64,000 nucleotides of DNA from the NCBI RefSeq assembly GCF_900157385.1, contig NZ_LT717697.1, forward strand, positions 310,001 through 374,000, given 5' to 3'. Position 1 is the stretch's first letter. Each line of letters opens with the position of its first letter. Shown piece by piece: positions 29,188 through 39,366 of the stretch. Origin of the DNA: Mycobacterium terramassiliense (GTDB taxonomy: Bacteria; Actinomycetota; Actinomycetes; Mycobacteriales; Mycobacteriaceae). The position numbers and the translations under genes were made by a program. The notes under the pieces were generated by a model. The model worked only from the letters and a program-made list of their open reading frames with translations, was not told where the DNA came from and did not search any database.

Positions 29188-29961
29188 TCAGGGTTTGGCG
29201 AAGCCGTACTGGGCCAGGATGTTCTGCCCGGCGTCACCGGTCACCGTGGCCACGAACTTCTGCGCCAACGCTGGGTGCGGCGCGTTCTTCAACACCGCGA
29301 TCGGATAGACGTTCACCGCCGCCGCGGACTCGGGGAAGTCCACGGTCGCCACCTTGTTCGCGGCGCTGCGGGCGTCGGTGACGTACACCAGCCCGGCGTC
29401 GGCCTGGCCCGTGGTGACCTTGTTCAGGACGTCGGTCACGCTGAGCTCCTCGCTGACCGGGTTGAGGCGCACCCCCGTGCTGTCCTCGATGCGCCGGGTC
29501 GCCGCCCCACACGGCACCGGGTTCTGGCAGATCACCACGCCCAGCCCGGGCCTGGCGAGGTCGGCGAAGGATCCGAGCCTCTTCGGGTTGTCGGGCGCGG
29601 TGACGATGACCAAAGTGTTGGAGGCGAAGTTGGCCGGATTGCCGGCCAGCAGCCCGGCCTTGGCGACGGCGTCCATCTGCGCGGTGTCGGCCGACGCGAA
29701 CACGTCGGCCGTCGCGCCCTGGGTCAACTGGGTGGCGAGCTCGGAGGAACCCGCGAACTCGAAATCGACTGTGCTGCCCGGGTTTTCGCCGGTGAACCGC
29801 TGACTGATCCGAGTGAACGCCGGCTTGAGCGAGGCGGCGCCGAACACCACCACCTTTCCGGACGCCTGAGAGGGGGCCGAGGGCGATTTCGAACCGCACC
29901 CGACCAGACCCGCGGCCAGCATCACCGAAACCGCACCGGCCAGGATCCCGATCCGCCGCAT
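29188..29961 (-). CDS. modA: ModA, molybdate-binding lipoprotein
   Basis: The 257-residue substrate-binding lipoprotein has a signal peptide ending in the lipobox LVGC, so it is anchored at the outer face of the cytoplasmic membrane. VVVFGAASLKPAFTRISQRF and FEFAGSSELATQLTQGATADVFASAD are the typical ModA oxyanion-binding motifs. It is first in the modABC-apa order. The 182-base gap to the divergent SDR gene (29962-30143) is AT-rich at 30014-30051 and must carry both promoters. Confidence 0.95.
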   Translation of the reverse strand: MRRIGILAGAVSVMLAAGLVGCGSKSPSAPSQASGKVVVFGAASLKPAFTRISQRFTGENPGSTVDFEFAGSSELATQLTQGATADVFASADTAQMDAVAKAGLLAGNPANFASNTLVIVTAPDNPKRLGSFADLARPGLGVVICQNPVPCGAATRRIEDSTGVRLNPVSEELSVTDVLNKVTTGQADAGLVYVTDARSAANKVATVDFPESAAAVNVYPIAVLKNAPHPALAQKFVATVTGDAGQNILAQYGFAKP

Positions 29962-30143
29962 GGGTGCACCCTATCCCGCCGAGGATGCGGTCCGCTTGGC
30001 GGACGAATCGGCGCAAAAAAGTGGCGGCCGAAGCGTTATGCAAATTTATCCGCGCGTCGTGCGCGTCCGGAATTTCATCGCCAGCTACTGTCCAGTAACA
30101 TGGACCGTGGATTGATGCCATAGCGGGCCGAGACAGGGAGGGC

Positions 30144-30821
30144 ATGGCAGTGGAAGTGCTGGTCACGGGCGGGGACACAGACCTGGGGCGCACGGTTGCC
30201 GAGGGCTTCCGCGATGACGGTCACAAGGTGACCCTGGTGGGTGCGCGCCGCGACGACCTCGAGATCGCCGCCAAGGAGCTCGATGCGGACGCGATCGTCT
30301 GCGACACCACCGACCCGGCCAGCCTGGAATCGGTTCGCGGGTTGTTCCCGCATCACCTGGACACCATCGTCAACGTGCCGGCGCCGACCCGGGACCAGGG
30401 CGACCCGCGCACCTACTCGACATCCGACACGGCCGCCGCATGGCGCCATGCCCTCGACGCGACGGTGCTGTCGGCAGTGCTGACCGTGCAGACCGTCGGC
30501 GATAACCTTCGCTCCGGTGGCTCCATCATCGGCGTGGTGGCCGAGAACCCTCCCGCCGGCAGCGTCGACGCCGCAATCAAAGCGGCACTGGCCAATTGGA
30601 TCACCGGGCAGGCGGGCATTTTCGGCACGCGCGGCATCACGATCAACGCCGTGGCCAGCGGACGCAGCGTCCAGCCCGGCTACGAGGGCCTGTCCCGCAC
30701 CACGCCACCGGCCGCCGCGGAGGTGGCCCGCTTGGCGCTGTTCCTCACCACCCCGGCGGCGCGCCACATCACCGGCCAGACGCTGCACGTCAGCCACGGC
30801 GCGCTGGCTCATTTCGCCTGA
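30144..30821 (+). CDS. SDR-family oxidoreductase (Rv1856c-like)
   Basis: This 225-residue Rossmann protein is of the SDR type: VLVTGGDTDLGRTVAEGF is the cofactor motif and ITGQTLHVSHGA is a typical SDR C-terminus. The usual YxxxK is not evident: the region after SIIGVVAENPPAGSVDAAIKAAL has the lysine without the tyrosine, so catalysis is doubtful. GGGAGGGC lies just before ATG 30144. Function unknown. Confidence 0.78.
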   Translation: MAVEVLVTGGDTDLGRTVAEGFRDDGHKVTLVGARRDDLEIAAKELDADAIVCDTTDPASLESVRGLFPHHLDTIVNVPAPTRDQGDPRTYSTSDTAAAWRHALDATVLSAVLTVQTVGDNLRSGGSIIGVVAENPPAGSVDAAIKAALANWITGQAGIFGTRGITINAVASGRSVQPGYEGLSRTTPPAAAEVARLALFLTTPAARHITGQTLHVSHGALAHFA

Positions 30822-30885
30822 GGCTGAATCCAAATCGCGTTGACGCTCTGGTTCGGACGCCGGGGCGGTGGCTACGGTAGCTAGC

Positions 30886-31803
30886 GTGGCTATTCGACTC
30901 GGTTTGCAGATTCCCAACTTCTCCTACGGCACCGGGGTGGACAAGCTCTTCCCCACCGTCCTGGCTCAGGCCCGCGAGGCCGAAGCGGCCGGATTCGATT
31001 CGGTCTTCGTGATGGACCACTTCTACCAACTGCCCATGCTGGGCGATCCCGATCAGCCGATGCTGGAGGCCTACACCGCGCTGGGCGCCTTGGCCACCGG
31101 AACCGAACGCGTGCAGCTGGGCACCCTGGTGACCGGCAACACCTATCGCAACCCGACCCTGCTGGCCAAGATCATCACGACGCTGGACGTGGTGAGCCAG
31201 GGGCGGGCCATCCTGGGCATCGGGGCCGGCTGGTTCGAGCTCGAGCACAACCAGCTGGGCTTCGAATTCGGTACCTTCACCGACAGGTTCAACCGGCTCG
31301 ACGAGGCGCTGCAGATCATCCTGCCGATGCTCAAGGGCGAGCGGCCGACCTTCTCCGGCAAGTGGTATCAGGTCGACCAGGCGATGGCCAATCCCCGCTT
31401 CCGCGACCACATTCCGTTGATGATCGGCGGCAGCGGCGAGAAGAAGACGATCCCCATGGCCGCGCGGCACTTCGACCACCTCAACGTCATCGCCGGGTTC
31501 GACGAGCTGCCGGCGAAGCTGAAGGTCGTGCAGCAGCGCTGCGAGGAGATCGGCCGCGACCCGGCCACGCTGGAGACCAGCACGCTGACCACGGCGGTCA
31601 TCGACGAGAACTTCAAGGCCGACCAGATCCCCGCCGAGATGACCCAGCGCATGGTGGTCGGTAGCGCCGAGTCGGTCGCCGAACAAATCCAGACCAAGGT
31701 GCTGGACGCCGGCATCGACGGGGTGATCATCAATTTGCCCTTCTACACGCCGGGCGTCATCAGCGCGGCCGGCGAAGCGCTGCGCCCCCTGGTCGGGCTG
31801 TAA
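30886..31803 (+). CDS. LLM-class F420-dependent oxidoreductase (Rv1855c-like)
   Basis: The 305-residue luciferase-like TIM barrel has IRLGLQIPNFSYG, SVFVMDHFYQLP, VQLGTLVTGNTYRNPTLLAKI, GIGAGWFELEHNQLG and IPLMIGGSGEKKT, the pattern of the mycobacterial F420 group (LLM F420 Rv1855c subfamily). It probably transfers hydride between F420H2 and an unknown substrate. GTG 30886 is chosen as first codon of the conserved sequence; a GTG at 30868 would add six residues. It lies 64 bases after the SDR gene. Confidence 0.87.
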   Translation: MAIRLGLQIPNFSYGTGVDKLFPTVLAQAREAEAAGFDSVFVMDHFYQLPMLGDPDQPMLEAYTALGALATGTERVQLGTLVTGNTYRNPTLLAKIITTLDVVSQGRAILGIGAGWFELEHNQLGFEFGTFTDRFNRLDEALQIILPMLKGERPTFSGKWYQVDQAMANPRFRDHIPLMIGGSGEKKTIPMAARHFDHLNVIAGFDELPAKLKVVQQRCEEIGRDPATLETSTLTTAVIDENFKADQIPAEMTQRMVVGSAESVAEQIQTKVLDAGIDGVIINLPFYTPGVISAAGEALRPLVGL

Positions 31804-31821
31804 CGCACAACGCATTGTGCG
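31804..31821 (+). terminator. Short hairpin after the LLM gene
   Basis: CGCACAA / TTGTGCG (31804-31810 with 31815-31821) forms a perfect 7-bp stem with loop CGCA directly after the stop codon. There is no T-run. It may act as a weak terminator between the LLM gene and ndh. Confidence 0.45.
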
Positions 31822-31867
31822 CCGGGTATGACGAGTATCACGTTCACTCGACCAGGCCCGATGCGCA

Positions 31868-31885
31868 ATGTGCTTGATTACACAT
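31868..31885 (+). promoter_or_regulatory. Crp-like palindrome upstream of ndh
   Basis: ATGTGCTTGATTACACAT (31868-31885) is an inverted repeat, ATGTG-N8-CACAT. It resembles the mycobacterial Crp consensus TGTGA-N6-TCACA but lacks the inner A/T pair. It lies about 95 bases before the ndh start. ndh of M. smegmatis is reported to be Crp-controlled, which makes a role plausible. Confidence 0.4.
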
Positions 31886-31979
31886 GCTTACGATCTGGGC
31901 TTGCGGGTATCGATTTCATTAGCGTGGTAGCTAACTGAATTCGCGCGACCAGGAGCCACCGATCAGGAGCAGCCCGAAC

Positions 31980-33365
31980 ATGAGCACGCAGGCAGAAACC
32001 ACTGCTGCACCCGAGCGTCGTCACCAAGTCGTCATCATCGGTTCGGGATTCGGCGGGCTCAACGCGGCAAAGAAGCTCAAGCACGCAGACGTCGACATCA
32101 AGCTGATCGCGCGCACCACCCACCACCTGTTCCAGCCGCTGCTGTACCAGGTGGCCACCGGCATCGTGTCCGAGGGCGACATCGCCCCGCCCACCCGGGT
32201 CGTGCTGCGCCGGCAGCGCAATGTCCAGGTGCTGCTCGGCGACGTCACGCACATCGACCTGGAGGGCCAGTTCGTCGTCTCGGACCTTCTCGGCCACACC
32301 TACGAAACCCCGTATGACAGCTTGATCGTCGCCGCCGGCGCGGGCCAGTCGTATTTCGGCAACGACCAGTTCGCCGAGTTCGCGCCGGGCATGAAATCGA
32401 TCGACGACGCCCTGGAGGTACGGGGACGGATCTTGAGCGCCTTCGAGCAGGCCGAGCGGTCCCGCGACCCCGAACGACGCGCCAAGCTGCTGACGTTCAC
32501 GGTGATCGGCGCCGGACCCACCGGCGTCGAAATGGCCGGGCAGATCGCCGAATTGGCCTCCCACACCCTGAAGGGTTCCTTCCGGCACATCGACTCCACC
32601 AAGGCGCGGGTGATCCTGCTCGACGCCGCCCCCGCGGTGCTGCCGCCGTTCGGCGAAAAGCTCGGCGAGCGCGCGGCGGCGCGGCTGGAGAAGATGGGCG
32701 TCGAGATCCAGTTGGGCGCGATGGTCACCGACGTCGACCGCAACGGGATCACGGTCAAGGACTCCGACGGGACCACCCGGCGCATCGAGTCCGCGTGCAA
32801 GGTGTGGTCCGCCGGGGTTCAGGCCAGCGGGCTGGGCAGAGACCTCGCCGATCAGTGTTCGGTCGAGATCGACCGGGCCGGACGGGTCAAGGTGCTGCCC
32901 GACCTGTCGATCCCCGGGCATCCCAACGTGTTCGTCATCGGCGACATGGCCGCCGTCGAGGGCGTGCCGGGCGTGGCGCAGGGCGCCATCCAGGGCGCCA
33001 AATACGCCGCGGCCGCGATCAAGGCCGAACTGGACGGCGCCGACCCGGCGGACCGCGAGCCGTTCCAGTACTTCGACAAGGGCTCCATGGCCACGGTGTC
33101 GCGGTTTTCCGCGGTGGCCAAGATCGGTCCGCTGGAGTTCAGCGGCTTCATCGCCTGGCTGATGTGGCTGGTGTTGCACCTGGTCTACCTGGTCGGGTTC
33201 AAGACCAAGGTCAGCACGCTGCTGTCGTGGACGGTGACATTCCTGAGCACTCGGCGCGGCCAGCTCACCATCACCGAGCAGCAGGCGTTTGCCCGCCCCC
33301 GCCTCGAACAGCTGGCGGTACTCGCCGCCGAGGCCAAGCGCCCGGCGGCCAGGCGGGCCAGCTAA
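31980..33365 (+). CDS. ndh: Ndh, type II NADH dehydrogenase
   Basis: The 461-residue single-subunit NADH:menaquinone oxidoreductase is attached to the inner face of the membrane. FAD-binding VVIIGSGFGGLNAAKKL, quinone-site region HHLFQPLLYQVATG, NADH-binding FTVIGAGPTGVEMAGQIAEL and second FAD motif NVFVIGDMAAV are all present. A C-terminal hydrophobic segment (FIAWLMWLVLHLVYLVGF) is the membrane anchor. It equates to Rv1854c. A ribosome-binding site (AGGAGC) precedes ATG 31980 by about ten bases. Its stop overlaps the convergent ureD stop. Confidence 0.96.
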   Translation: MSTQAETTAAPERRHQVVIIGSGFGGLNAAKKLKHADVDIKLIARTTHHLFQPLLYQVATGIVSEGDIAPPTRVVLRRQRNVQVLLGDVTHIDLEGQFVVSDLLGHTYETPYDSLIVAAGAGQSYFGNDQFAEFAPGMKSIDDALEVRGRILSAFEQAERSRDPERRAKLLTFTVIGAGPTGVEMAGQIAELASHTLKGSFRHIDSTKARVILLDAAPAVLPPFGEKLGERAAARLEKMGVEIQLGAMVTDVDRNGITVKDSDGTTRRIESACKVWSAGVQASGLGRDLADQCSVEIDRAGRVKVLPDLSIPGHPNVFVIGDMAAVEGVPGVAQGAIQGAKYAAAAIKAELDGADPADREPFQYFDKGSMATVSRFSAVAKIGPLEFSGFIAWLMWLVLHLVYLVGFKTKVSTLLSWTVTFLSTRRGQLTITEQQAFARPRLEQLAVLAAEAKRPAARRAS

Positions 33366-34012
33366 CCTCCCAGCCGGTCGGCCTGCCAGGTGCTCAGCGT
33401 CCCGCCGCCGGCCAACGCCAGCACGGTCGATCCCGCGTCGATGGGGGTGGCCTCGAAACACGTAGCGGGGTAACGCAATTCGTTGATGGCGGCGCGTGGT
33501 GCCGAGATGTCGTCGTCGGCCAGCGATCCCGCGCCCAATTCCACCCGGTGGCGCAGCAGCGGGAGGCCGTCGCGGTCGGCGCGCAGCGACCCGGACCAGA
33601 ACCCCTCGCGCTCACCGCATCTGCCGATCTGCACCCGCTCGCGAAACCGGAGCAGGCCCCCGTCGTGCAGGAACAGCGCCACGCTGGACAGGTGCCGGGC
33701 GGCGCCGGCGACCACGGTGGGCTCCAGGTCGACGTCGAGGCTGCCGGCCACCTCGATCACCCAGTCGGCGTGCGACGTCGGCGTGCCGGCCCCGGGCAGC
33801 GCCACGGTGGCGGCGGCGCTGCGCAACTTCAGGCGGGCGCCCGGTTCCACGATCAGCCGAATGTCGATGGTGTCGCCGCCCAGCGGCATGGCGGCCGCGG
33901 ACACCAAGTGCACCGTGTCGGCCGCGGTGCGGCGCGCCTGGATGCCGCCGCCGCGGCATTCGATGCGCGGCGACCGGTCACGGGAGGCGACCAGCACGAC
34001 CTCGGAGCGCAT
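33362..34012 (-). CDS. ureD: UreD (UreH), urease accessory protein
   Basis: The 216-residue protein is the urease metallocentre assembly factor that holds the apoenzyme with UreF and UreG during nickel insertion. Seen are HLVSAAAMPLGGDTIDIRLIVEPGARL and WSGSLRADRDGLPLLRHRVELG. It is the last gene of the urease operon; its ATG shares a base with the ureG stop (TGATG at 34014-34010). It is somewhat shorter than enterobacterial UreD, as is usual in mycobacteria. Confidence 0.92.
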   Translation of the reverse strand: MRSEVVLVASRDRSPRIECRGGGIQARRTAADTVHLVSAAAMPLGGDTIDIRLIVEPGARLKLRSAAATVALPGAGTPTSHADWVIEVAGSLDVDLEPTVVAGAARHLSSVALFLHDGGLLRFRERVQIGRCGEREGFWSGSLRADRDGLPLLRHRVELGAGSLADDDISAPRAAINELRYPATCFEATPIDAGSTVLALAGGGTLSTWQADRLGG

Positions 34013-34683
34013 CAGGTCACAGCGGCCAACTGGGCGCGCACCCAGGCCAGCACCTCGGTGGCCGCCGGATCTTTGGTCAGCGACTGCATGATCGTGGGCC
34101 GGCCCTCGCGCACGGTGTCCGCGTCGCGGGCCATCACCTGTAGGTCGGCCGCCACCAACGGTGCCAGGTCAACCTTGTTGATCACCAACAGATCCGAGTA
34201 GGTCACCCCCGGGCCGCCCTTGCGCGGCACCTTGTCGCCACCGGCCACGTCGATGACGAAGATCTGCACGTCCACCAAGCCCGACGAGAACGTGGCCGTC
34301 AGGTTGTCGCCACCGGACTCGACCAGGATGAGGTCCAGGTCGCCGTGGCCGGCGACCAGGTCGTCGATCGCGTCCAGGTTGGCGGTGATGTCATCGCGGA
34401 TCGCGGTGTGTGGGCAGCCGCCCGTCTGCACGGCGGCGATCCGGTCGTCGGGCAGCACCGCGTTGCGGCGCAGGAAGTCGGCGTCCTCGGTGGTGTAGAT
34501 GTCGTTGGTCAGCACCGCCAGCGACTTCTCGTCACGCAACTGCCGGCACAGCGCGGCGACGAGCGCGGTCTTGCCGGAGCCGACCGGTCCCCCGACGCCG
34601 ATGCGCAGCGGTTCTCCCGGCCGCCGGTCCCGTTTCGGCCGATCGTGGTGGGTGTGCGGGTGAGCGTGCAGATGCGTTGACAT
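34012..34683 (-). CDS. ureG: UreG, urease accessory GTPase
   Basis: The 223-residue SIMIBI-class GTPase drives nickel delivery to urease. It has a histidine-rich N-terminus ([11 protein letters not shown]) that can bind nickel, P-loop GGPVGSGKT, the metal motif GGCPHTA, VESGGDN and the base-specificity motif NKVDLAP. It lies 10 bases downstream of ureF and overlaps ureD. Confidence 0.96.
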   Translation of the reverse strand: MSTHLHAHPHTHHDRPKRDRRPGEPLRIGVGGPVGSGKTALVAALCRQLRDEKSLAVLTNDIYTTEDADFLRRNAVLPDDRIAAVQTGGCPHTAIRDDITANLDAIDDLVAGHGDLDLILVESGGDNLTATFSSGLVDVQIFVIDVAGGDKVPRKGGPGVTYSDLLVINKVDLAPLVAADLQVMARDADTVREGRPTIMQSLTKDPAATEVLAWVRAQLAAVT

Positions 34684-34693
34684 GGTTAGCCTT

Positions 34694-35335
34694 TCAGGAC
34701 ACGAAGAGGGGACGCTCGCGTTCGGCGTGGCGCTGGGCCAGCGTGTCGAGCACCGGATCGGACAGGTCGGCCAGCCCGGCGCCGGCTGCAGCGGCGGTGC
34801 GCTCGCAGAGATCGGACAGCCCGAACGTGACGGCGGCGACGGCGGCGGGGTCCAGCGCCAGCAGCCGCTGGGCGGCGGTGGCCGAACCGGCCATCGTCGT
34901 GTAGACCACGTGCAGCGCGGTGTGCTCGGGCCCCAGGCCGCTCATCGCTCCGACGAGCCCGGCGGCCACCGCGAGGTGCGGCCGCGGGCCCAGCTCGTCC
35001 CAGTGCGCGTCGGGCCAGACCCGACGCGCCAGACGTGCCAGCCCTCGCCCCTGGCCGCGCGAGGCCTGCCGGGCCGCGGGGGCCGGGGTGCGGGCGTCGG
35101 TTTCGCGGTCCGCGGCGTCCAGGGAGATATCGCCCCGATGCACCGCGGCCGCCACCGAGGCGGTGACCAGCCCCTGCGTGCGAATCCGGCGAACCAGAAA
35201 CGCTTTGAGCGTGGCCAGGTCGGTCACCATCCCGCTGGTGACGGCCTCTTCGGCGCCACCGGAGTGCACGTGCGCGCCGGTGGGCAGTCGTGAGTCGGCC
35301 AGTGCGAGCAGCGTGGCCAAAGCTGGCTGGACCAT
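34694..35335 (-). CDS. ureF: UreF, urease accessory protein
   Basis: This all-helical 213-residue protein bridges UreD and UreG in the maturation complex. Seen are [23 protein letters not shown], the conserved N-terminal UreF motif, and [18 protein letters not shown] 35335 shares its A with the ureC stop (TGATG), fixing the start. Confidence 0.93.
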   Translation of the reverse strand: MVQPALATLLALADSRLPTGAHVHSGGAEEAVTSGMVTDLATLKAFLVRRIRTQGLVTASVAAAVHRGDISLDAADRETDARTPAPAARQASRGQGRGLARLARRVWPDAHWDELGPRPHLAVAAGLVGAMSGLGPEHTALHVVYTTMAGSATAAQRLLALDPAAVAAVTFGLSDLCERTAAAAGAGLADLSDPVLDTLAQRHAERERPLFVS

Positions 35336-37062
35336 CAGAACAGGAAATATCGTTGTGCCATGGGAAGTTCCGTCGCCGGCTCCTCCTGCCAGACCTCGCC
35401 GTCGATGCGCACGGTGAAGGTGTCGGGATCGATCTCGATGCTCGGCATGGCGTCGTTGAGCGGCAGGTCGGCCTTGCCGACGGCGCCGACGTCCTTGACC
35501 GGGACCAATCGCCGGTTGACGGCCAGCCTTTCGACCAGGCCCGCTTCGATCGCCTGGGGCGCCACGAAGTGCACCGAGGTGGCGGGAGCCGTTGCGGCGC
35601 CGAACATCGGGCGCGGGAGCACCGGCTGCGGGGTGGGGATCGACGCGTTGGCGTCGCCCATCGCCGCCCATGCGATCATGCCGCCCTTGAGCACCGCGTG
35701 CGGCCGCACCCCGAAGAACGCGGGCTCCCACAGCACCAAGTCGGCGAGCTTGCCCACCTCCACCGAGCCGATCTCGTGATCGAGGCCGTGCGTGATGGCC
35801 GGGCAGATCGTGTATTTCGCGACGTAGCGTCGCGCGCGGTTGTTGTCGGCGGCGTGCGCACCAGACGGGTCGCCGGGCAGCGCGCCGCGGCGGGATTTCA
35901 TCACGTGCGCGGTCTGCCAGGCGCGGATCACCACCTCGCCGATGCGGCCCATCGCCTGCGAATCGCTGCCGATCATCGAGATCGCGCCCATGTCGTGCAG
36001 CAGGTCCTCGGCGGCCATCGTCGACGGCCTGATCCGGCTCTCGGCGAACGCAAGGTCCTCGGGCACCGCGGGATTGAGGTGATGGCAGACCATCAGCATG
36101 TCCAGGTGCTCGTCGAGAGTATTGACCGTGTGCGGGCGCGTCGGGTTGGTGGAACTGGGCAACACGTTCGGTTCGGCGGCGACCCTCATGATGTCGGGAG
36201 CGTGCCCACCGCCGGCGCCCTCGGTGTGGTAGGTGTGGATCGAACGGCCGGCGATCGCGCCGAGGGTGTCCTCGACGAATCCCATCTCGTTGAGGGTGTC
36301 GGTGTGCAGCGCTACCTGCACGCCCGCCGCGTCGGCCACGGTCAGGCAGGCGTCGATGGCCGCGGGTGTCGATCCCCAGTCCTCATGCAGCTTGAAACCC
36401 GAAGCCCCGCCGCGTAATTGCTCCCACAAGCCCTCGGCGTTGACCGTGTTTCCCTTGCCGAGCAGCGCGAAGTTCACCGGCCACGAATCCAGCGCCTCGA
36501 GCATCCGGGCCAAGTGCCATTCGCCGGGGGTGACGGTGGTGGCCTTGGTGCCCTCGGCGGGCCCGGTGCCGCCACCGATGATGGTGGTGATGCCGGACCC
36601 CAGCGCCTCGGGCATCAGCTGCGGACAGATCAGGTGCACGTGACAATCGATGGCGCCCGCGGTGACGATTCTGCCGTTGCCGCCGATGATTTCGGTGGAT
36701 GGCCCGACCACCAAGCCCGGGTGCACGCCCGACATGGTGTCGGGGTTGCCTGCCTTGCCGATGGCGACGATGCGACCGTCACGAATCCCGATGTCGGCCT
36801 TGATGATTCCCCAGTAGTCGATGATCACCGCCCCGGTGATCACGGTGTCGGGCGCGCCGTCGGCCCGGCTGGCGCGACCCTGACCCATCGATTCGCGCAG
36901 CACCTTGCCGCCGCCGAACACCGCCTCGTCACCCGCCAAACCCGGTCCGCCGCTGCGGTCTTCGGTGATCTCTACCAGTAGGTTGGTGTCGGCCAGCCTG
37001 ATTCGATCCCCGGCGGTGGGGCCGAACAGCTCGGCGTAGCGCTCCCTGGACAGCCGCGTCAT
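35335..37062 (-). CDS. ureC: UreC, urease alpha subunit
   Basis: The 575-residue catalytic subunit has nickel ligands in [10 protein letters not shown], the carbamylated lysine in [19 protein letters not shown] and [13 protein letters not shown], the flexible-flap histidine in MVCHHLN, and the aspartate ligand in [10 protein letters not shown]. All key residues are in place, so it should hydrolyse urea to ammonia and carbamate. It overlaps ureB by four bases (37059-37062). Confidence 0.98.
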   Translation of the reverse strand: MTRLSRERYAELFGPTAGDRIRLADTNLLVEITEDRSGGPGLAGDEAVFGGGKVLRESMGQGRASRADGAPDTVITGAVIIDYWGIIKADIGIRDGRIVAIGKAGNPDTMSGVHPGLVVGPSTEIIGGNGRIVTAGAIDCHVHLICPQLMPEALGSGITTIIGGGTGPAEGTKATTVTPGEWHLARMLEALDSWPVNFALLGKGNTVNAEGLWEQLRGGASGFKLHEDWGSTPAAIDACLTVADAAGVQVALHTDTLNEMGFVEDTLGAIAGRSIHTYHTEGAGGGHAPDIMRVAAEPNVLPSSTNPTRPHTVNTLDEHLDMLMVCHHLNPAVPEDLAFAESRIRPSTMAAEDLLHDMGAISMIGSDSQAMGRIGEVVIRAWQTAHVMKSRRGALPGDPSGAHAADNNRARRYVAKYTICPAITHGLDHEIGSVEVGKLADLVLWEPAFFGVRPHAVLKGGMIAWAAMGDANASIPTPQPVLPRPMFGAATAPATSVHFVAPQAIEAGLVERLAVNRRLVPVKDVGAVGKADLPLNDAMPSIEIDPDTFTVRIDGEVWQEEPATELPMAQRYFLF

Positions 37063-37373
37063 GACGGGTCGAGCCGTCCGGGCGGGTTCAGGTCCAGGCC
37101 GTGCACTTCGCGCCGCCCGCGCAGCGGGACCAGTCGAACCGTCTGGGCAATGCCGGGTTCGAAGCGGACCGCGGTGGCCGCGGGGACATCGAGCCGGTGC
37201 CCGTGGGCCGCGGCACGGTCGAATGACAACGCCGCGTTGGCCTGTGGCAAATGGACGTGGCTGCCGACCTGCACCGGACGGTCGCCGGTGTTGACGATCT
37301 GCATCTCGAGCCGCTGCGCGCCGGCATTGATCTCGATATCGCCCGCGCCATAGAGGATTTCGCCGGGAATCAT
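37059..37373 (-). CDS. ureB: UreB, urease beta subunit
   Basis: This 104-residue structural subunit begins [16 protein letters not shown] and holds [19 protein letters not shown], the conserved beta-subunit core, then [16 protein letters not shown]. Separate UreA, UreB and UreC chains are the usual bacterial arrangement. Four-base overlaps link it to ureA (37370-37373) and ureC. Confidence 0.96.
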   Translation of the reverse strand: MIPGEILYGAGDIEINAGAQRLEMQIVNTGDRPVQVGSHVHLPQANAALSFDRAAAHGHRLDVPAATAVRFEPGIAQTVRLVPLRGRREVHGLDLNPPGRLDPS

Positions 37374-37672
37374 GAGATCGGGTGATGGACGGTGACCAAC
37401 TTGGTGCCGTCCGGGAACGTCGCTTCGACGTGCACGTCGTCGATCATCTCCGGTACCCCCTCCATCACGTCGTCGCGGCCGAGCACCCCACAGCCGCTGG
37501 CCATTAACTCAGCGACGCTGCGGCCGTCCCGCGCGCCTTCGAGAATGTGGTCGGTGATGACGGCGATGGCCTCGGGGACGTTGAGCCGCAACCCCCGCGC
37601 CCTACGCCGCCGAGCCAGCTCGGCGGCGTAGGACAACAGCAGTCGCTCTTGCTCGTGCGGCGTGAGAAGCAT
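37370..37672 (-). CDS. ureA: UreA, urease gamma subunit
   Basis: The 100-residue gamma subunit has [42 protein letters not shown] and [14 protein letters not shown]. It is first in the ure set; the APC permease ends 45 bases upstream in the same direction with no strong hairpin between, so the permease may share its transcript. Confidence 0.97.
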   Translation of the reverse strand: MLLTPHEQERLLLSYAAELARRRRARGLRLNVPEAIAVITDHILEGARDGRSVAELMASGCGVLGRDDVMEGVPEMIDDVHVEATFPDGTKLVTVHHPIS

Positions 37673-37717
37673 GTCCGTTAAATCCTGCCATTACCGCAAC
37701 GCGGTCGATGCGGCGAG

Positions 37718-39316
37718 TCAGGCCCGCTGCGGGATGGCGTCGGCGTAGGGGGCGTCGCTGTTGGCGTGGGCGCGCGCCAACACCATGTACAGCAGGCCGA
37801 AGCCGATGATGAGGCCGGCCATCAACAGGACGACGTAGTTGTCGTACCAGGGGGCGTCGGGCGTGCGCGGCCAGCAGATGTTGACGATGGCCGCGACCCC
37901 GTAGGCCAGGGCGCTGACGTTGACGAGCATTCCCCACCGGCCCAGCCGGTATTTCCCGGACGGCGTCCAGCCCTTCAGCCTGGCCCGCAGGGCGGCCAAC
38001 ACCACCATCTGAAACCCGAGGTAGACGCCGACGGTGCCGAAACTGACCAGCTTGTTGAGCGGGTGCTCGGAGACGATGGTCCCGGCGATCAGCGCCGCCG
38101 GGACGAGGACCGCGGCCAGCAGCGCGAACGGCGGCACGTGCCTCTTGTGATCGAAGCGCGCCAGCAACCGCGAGCCGAAGATCATCCCGTCCCGGCCGTA
38201 GGAAAAGATCAACCGGCTGGCGGCCGCCTGCAGGCTCAGTGCGCACGACACGAACGAGATCAACACGATGCCCAGCACGACCCTGGACCCGATGTCGCCG
38301 AAGGCGCTTTGCAGGACGGTCGAGATGGGGTTGGTGTCCTCGCCGCGGATGACCGCGCCGAAGTCGGTCACCGACAGGATCAGGCTCAGGCACACGAACG
38401 TCGACGCGGCCCCGCCGACGTAGATGGTGCGGCGCATCGCTTTCGGAATCTGGATGCCGGGGTTGCGGACCTCCTCGGCCACGTCGCCGCACGCCTCGAA
38501 GCCGAAGAACTGATAGAAGCCGATGAGGCTGGCGGCGAGGAACGCGTACAGGAAGCTGTGGCTGCCTTGGGCGTTGAAGCTGTGGAACAGCACACCCAGG
38601 CCATGGGCGCGGTGCGTGATGAGCAGCCAGATGCCGACGACGAGCGCGCCGATCAGCTCCGCGGTGAAGCCGAAGATCGCGAAGTAGCCGAGGATCTTCG
38701 TCCCGGTGAGGTTGATGAGCGTGGCCACCGCCAAAACCGCCAGCGCGCAAAAGATTTTGGCCAGGGCCGTCGGGCGGAAGCCGACCATGGCGGCCAGGTA
38801 GGGCCCCGCGCCGAAGGCAGCATCCGCGATCAGCGCCAGCAGGCAGAACATGTAGACCCACCCGGTCATCCATGCCCATTTTCGCCCCCACAGCCGTCGC
38901 GCCCAGGGGTAGACGCCGCCGGCCACGGGGAACTGCGCGACCACCTCGCTGAAGACGAGCGCCACCAGCATCTGCCCGGCGCCGACGATCAGCAGGCTCC
39001 AGATCATCGGCGGGCCGGCGGTGGCCAACGCGAACGCGAACACCGTGTAGATGCCGACCACGGGCGACAGGTAGGTGAAGCCGAGCGAAAAGTTGGCCCA
39101 CGGGCTCATGTCGCGTTTGAACTCCGAGGAGAATCCCAACGCCTTCAGCTGGGCGAGGTCCTCGTCCTCGTGCGTGATATCGGGCGCCATTTCGGTGGCC
39201 GCACCCGCGCGCAGCCCGGGCTGGTCCGCGCCGTCGTGCCCGACCGTTGGACTCCCGTCGACGGCCGGGTCGCCCGCCAAGCGTTGGTCAGACCCGGCAA
39301 ACTTCGTGAAAAACAT
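37718..39316 (-). CDS. APC-superfamily amino-acid/amine permease
   Basis: The ~532-residue inner-membrane transporter has 12 predicted hydrophobic segments and APC motifs: FSLGFTYLSPVVGIYTVFAF in TM1, PVAGGVYPWARRLWG after TM2, INLTGTKI, FYQFFGFEACGDVAEEVRNP in TM6 and RDGMIFGS in the TM8 loop. The last resemble the GABA/choline-type amino-acid transporter subgroup. The start is uncertain: ATG 39316 has GGGG upstream; ATG 39334 and TTG 39352 are in frame. Its place between PPE genes and urease suggests uptake of a nitrogen compound (amino acid, amine or guanidino compound). Confidence 0.86.
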   Translation of the reverse strand: MFFTKFAGSDQRLAGDPAVDGSPTVGHDGADQPGLRAGAATEMAPDITHEDEDLAQLKALGFSSEFKRDMSPWANFSLGFTYLSPVVGIYTVFAFALATAGPPMIWSLLIVGAGQMLVALVFSEVVAQFPVAGGVYPWARRLWGRKWAWMTGWVYMFCLLALIADAAFGAGPYLAAMVGFRPTALAKIFCALAVLAVATLINLTGTKILGYFAIFGFTAELIGALVVGIWLLITHRAHGLGVLFHSFNAQGSHSFLYAFLAASLIGFYQFFGFEACGDVAEEVRNPGIQIPKAMRRTIYVGGAASTFVCLSLILSVTDFGAVIRGEDTNPISTVLQSAFGDIGSRVVLGIVLISFVSCALSLQAAASRLIFSYGRDGMIFGSRLLARFDHKRHVPPFALLAAVLVPAALIAGTIVSEHPLNKLVSFGTVGVYLGFQMVVLAALRARLKGWTPSGKYRLGRWGMLVNVSALAYGVAAIVNICWPRTPDAPWYDNYVVLLMAGLIIGFGLLYMVLARAHANSDAPYADAIPQRA

Positions 39317-39366
39317 TGAACCGACCCCAATCATCGAAACCTGTTGTGACAATCCGATTTTCGCGA

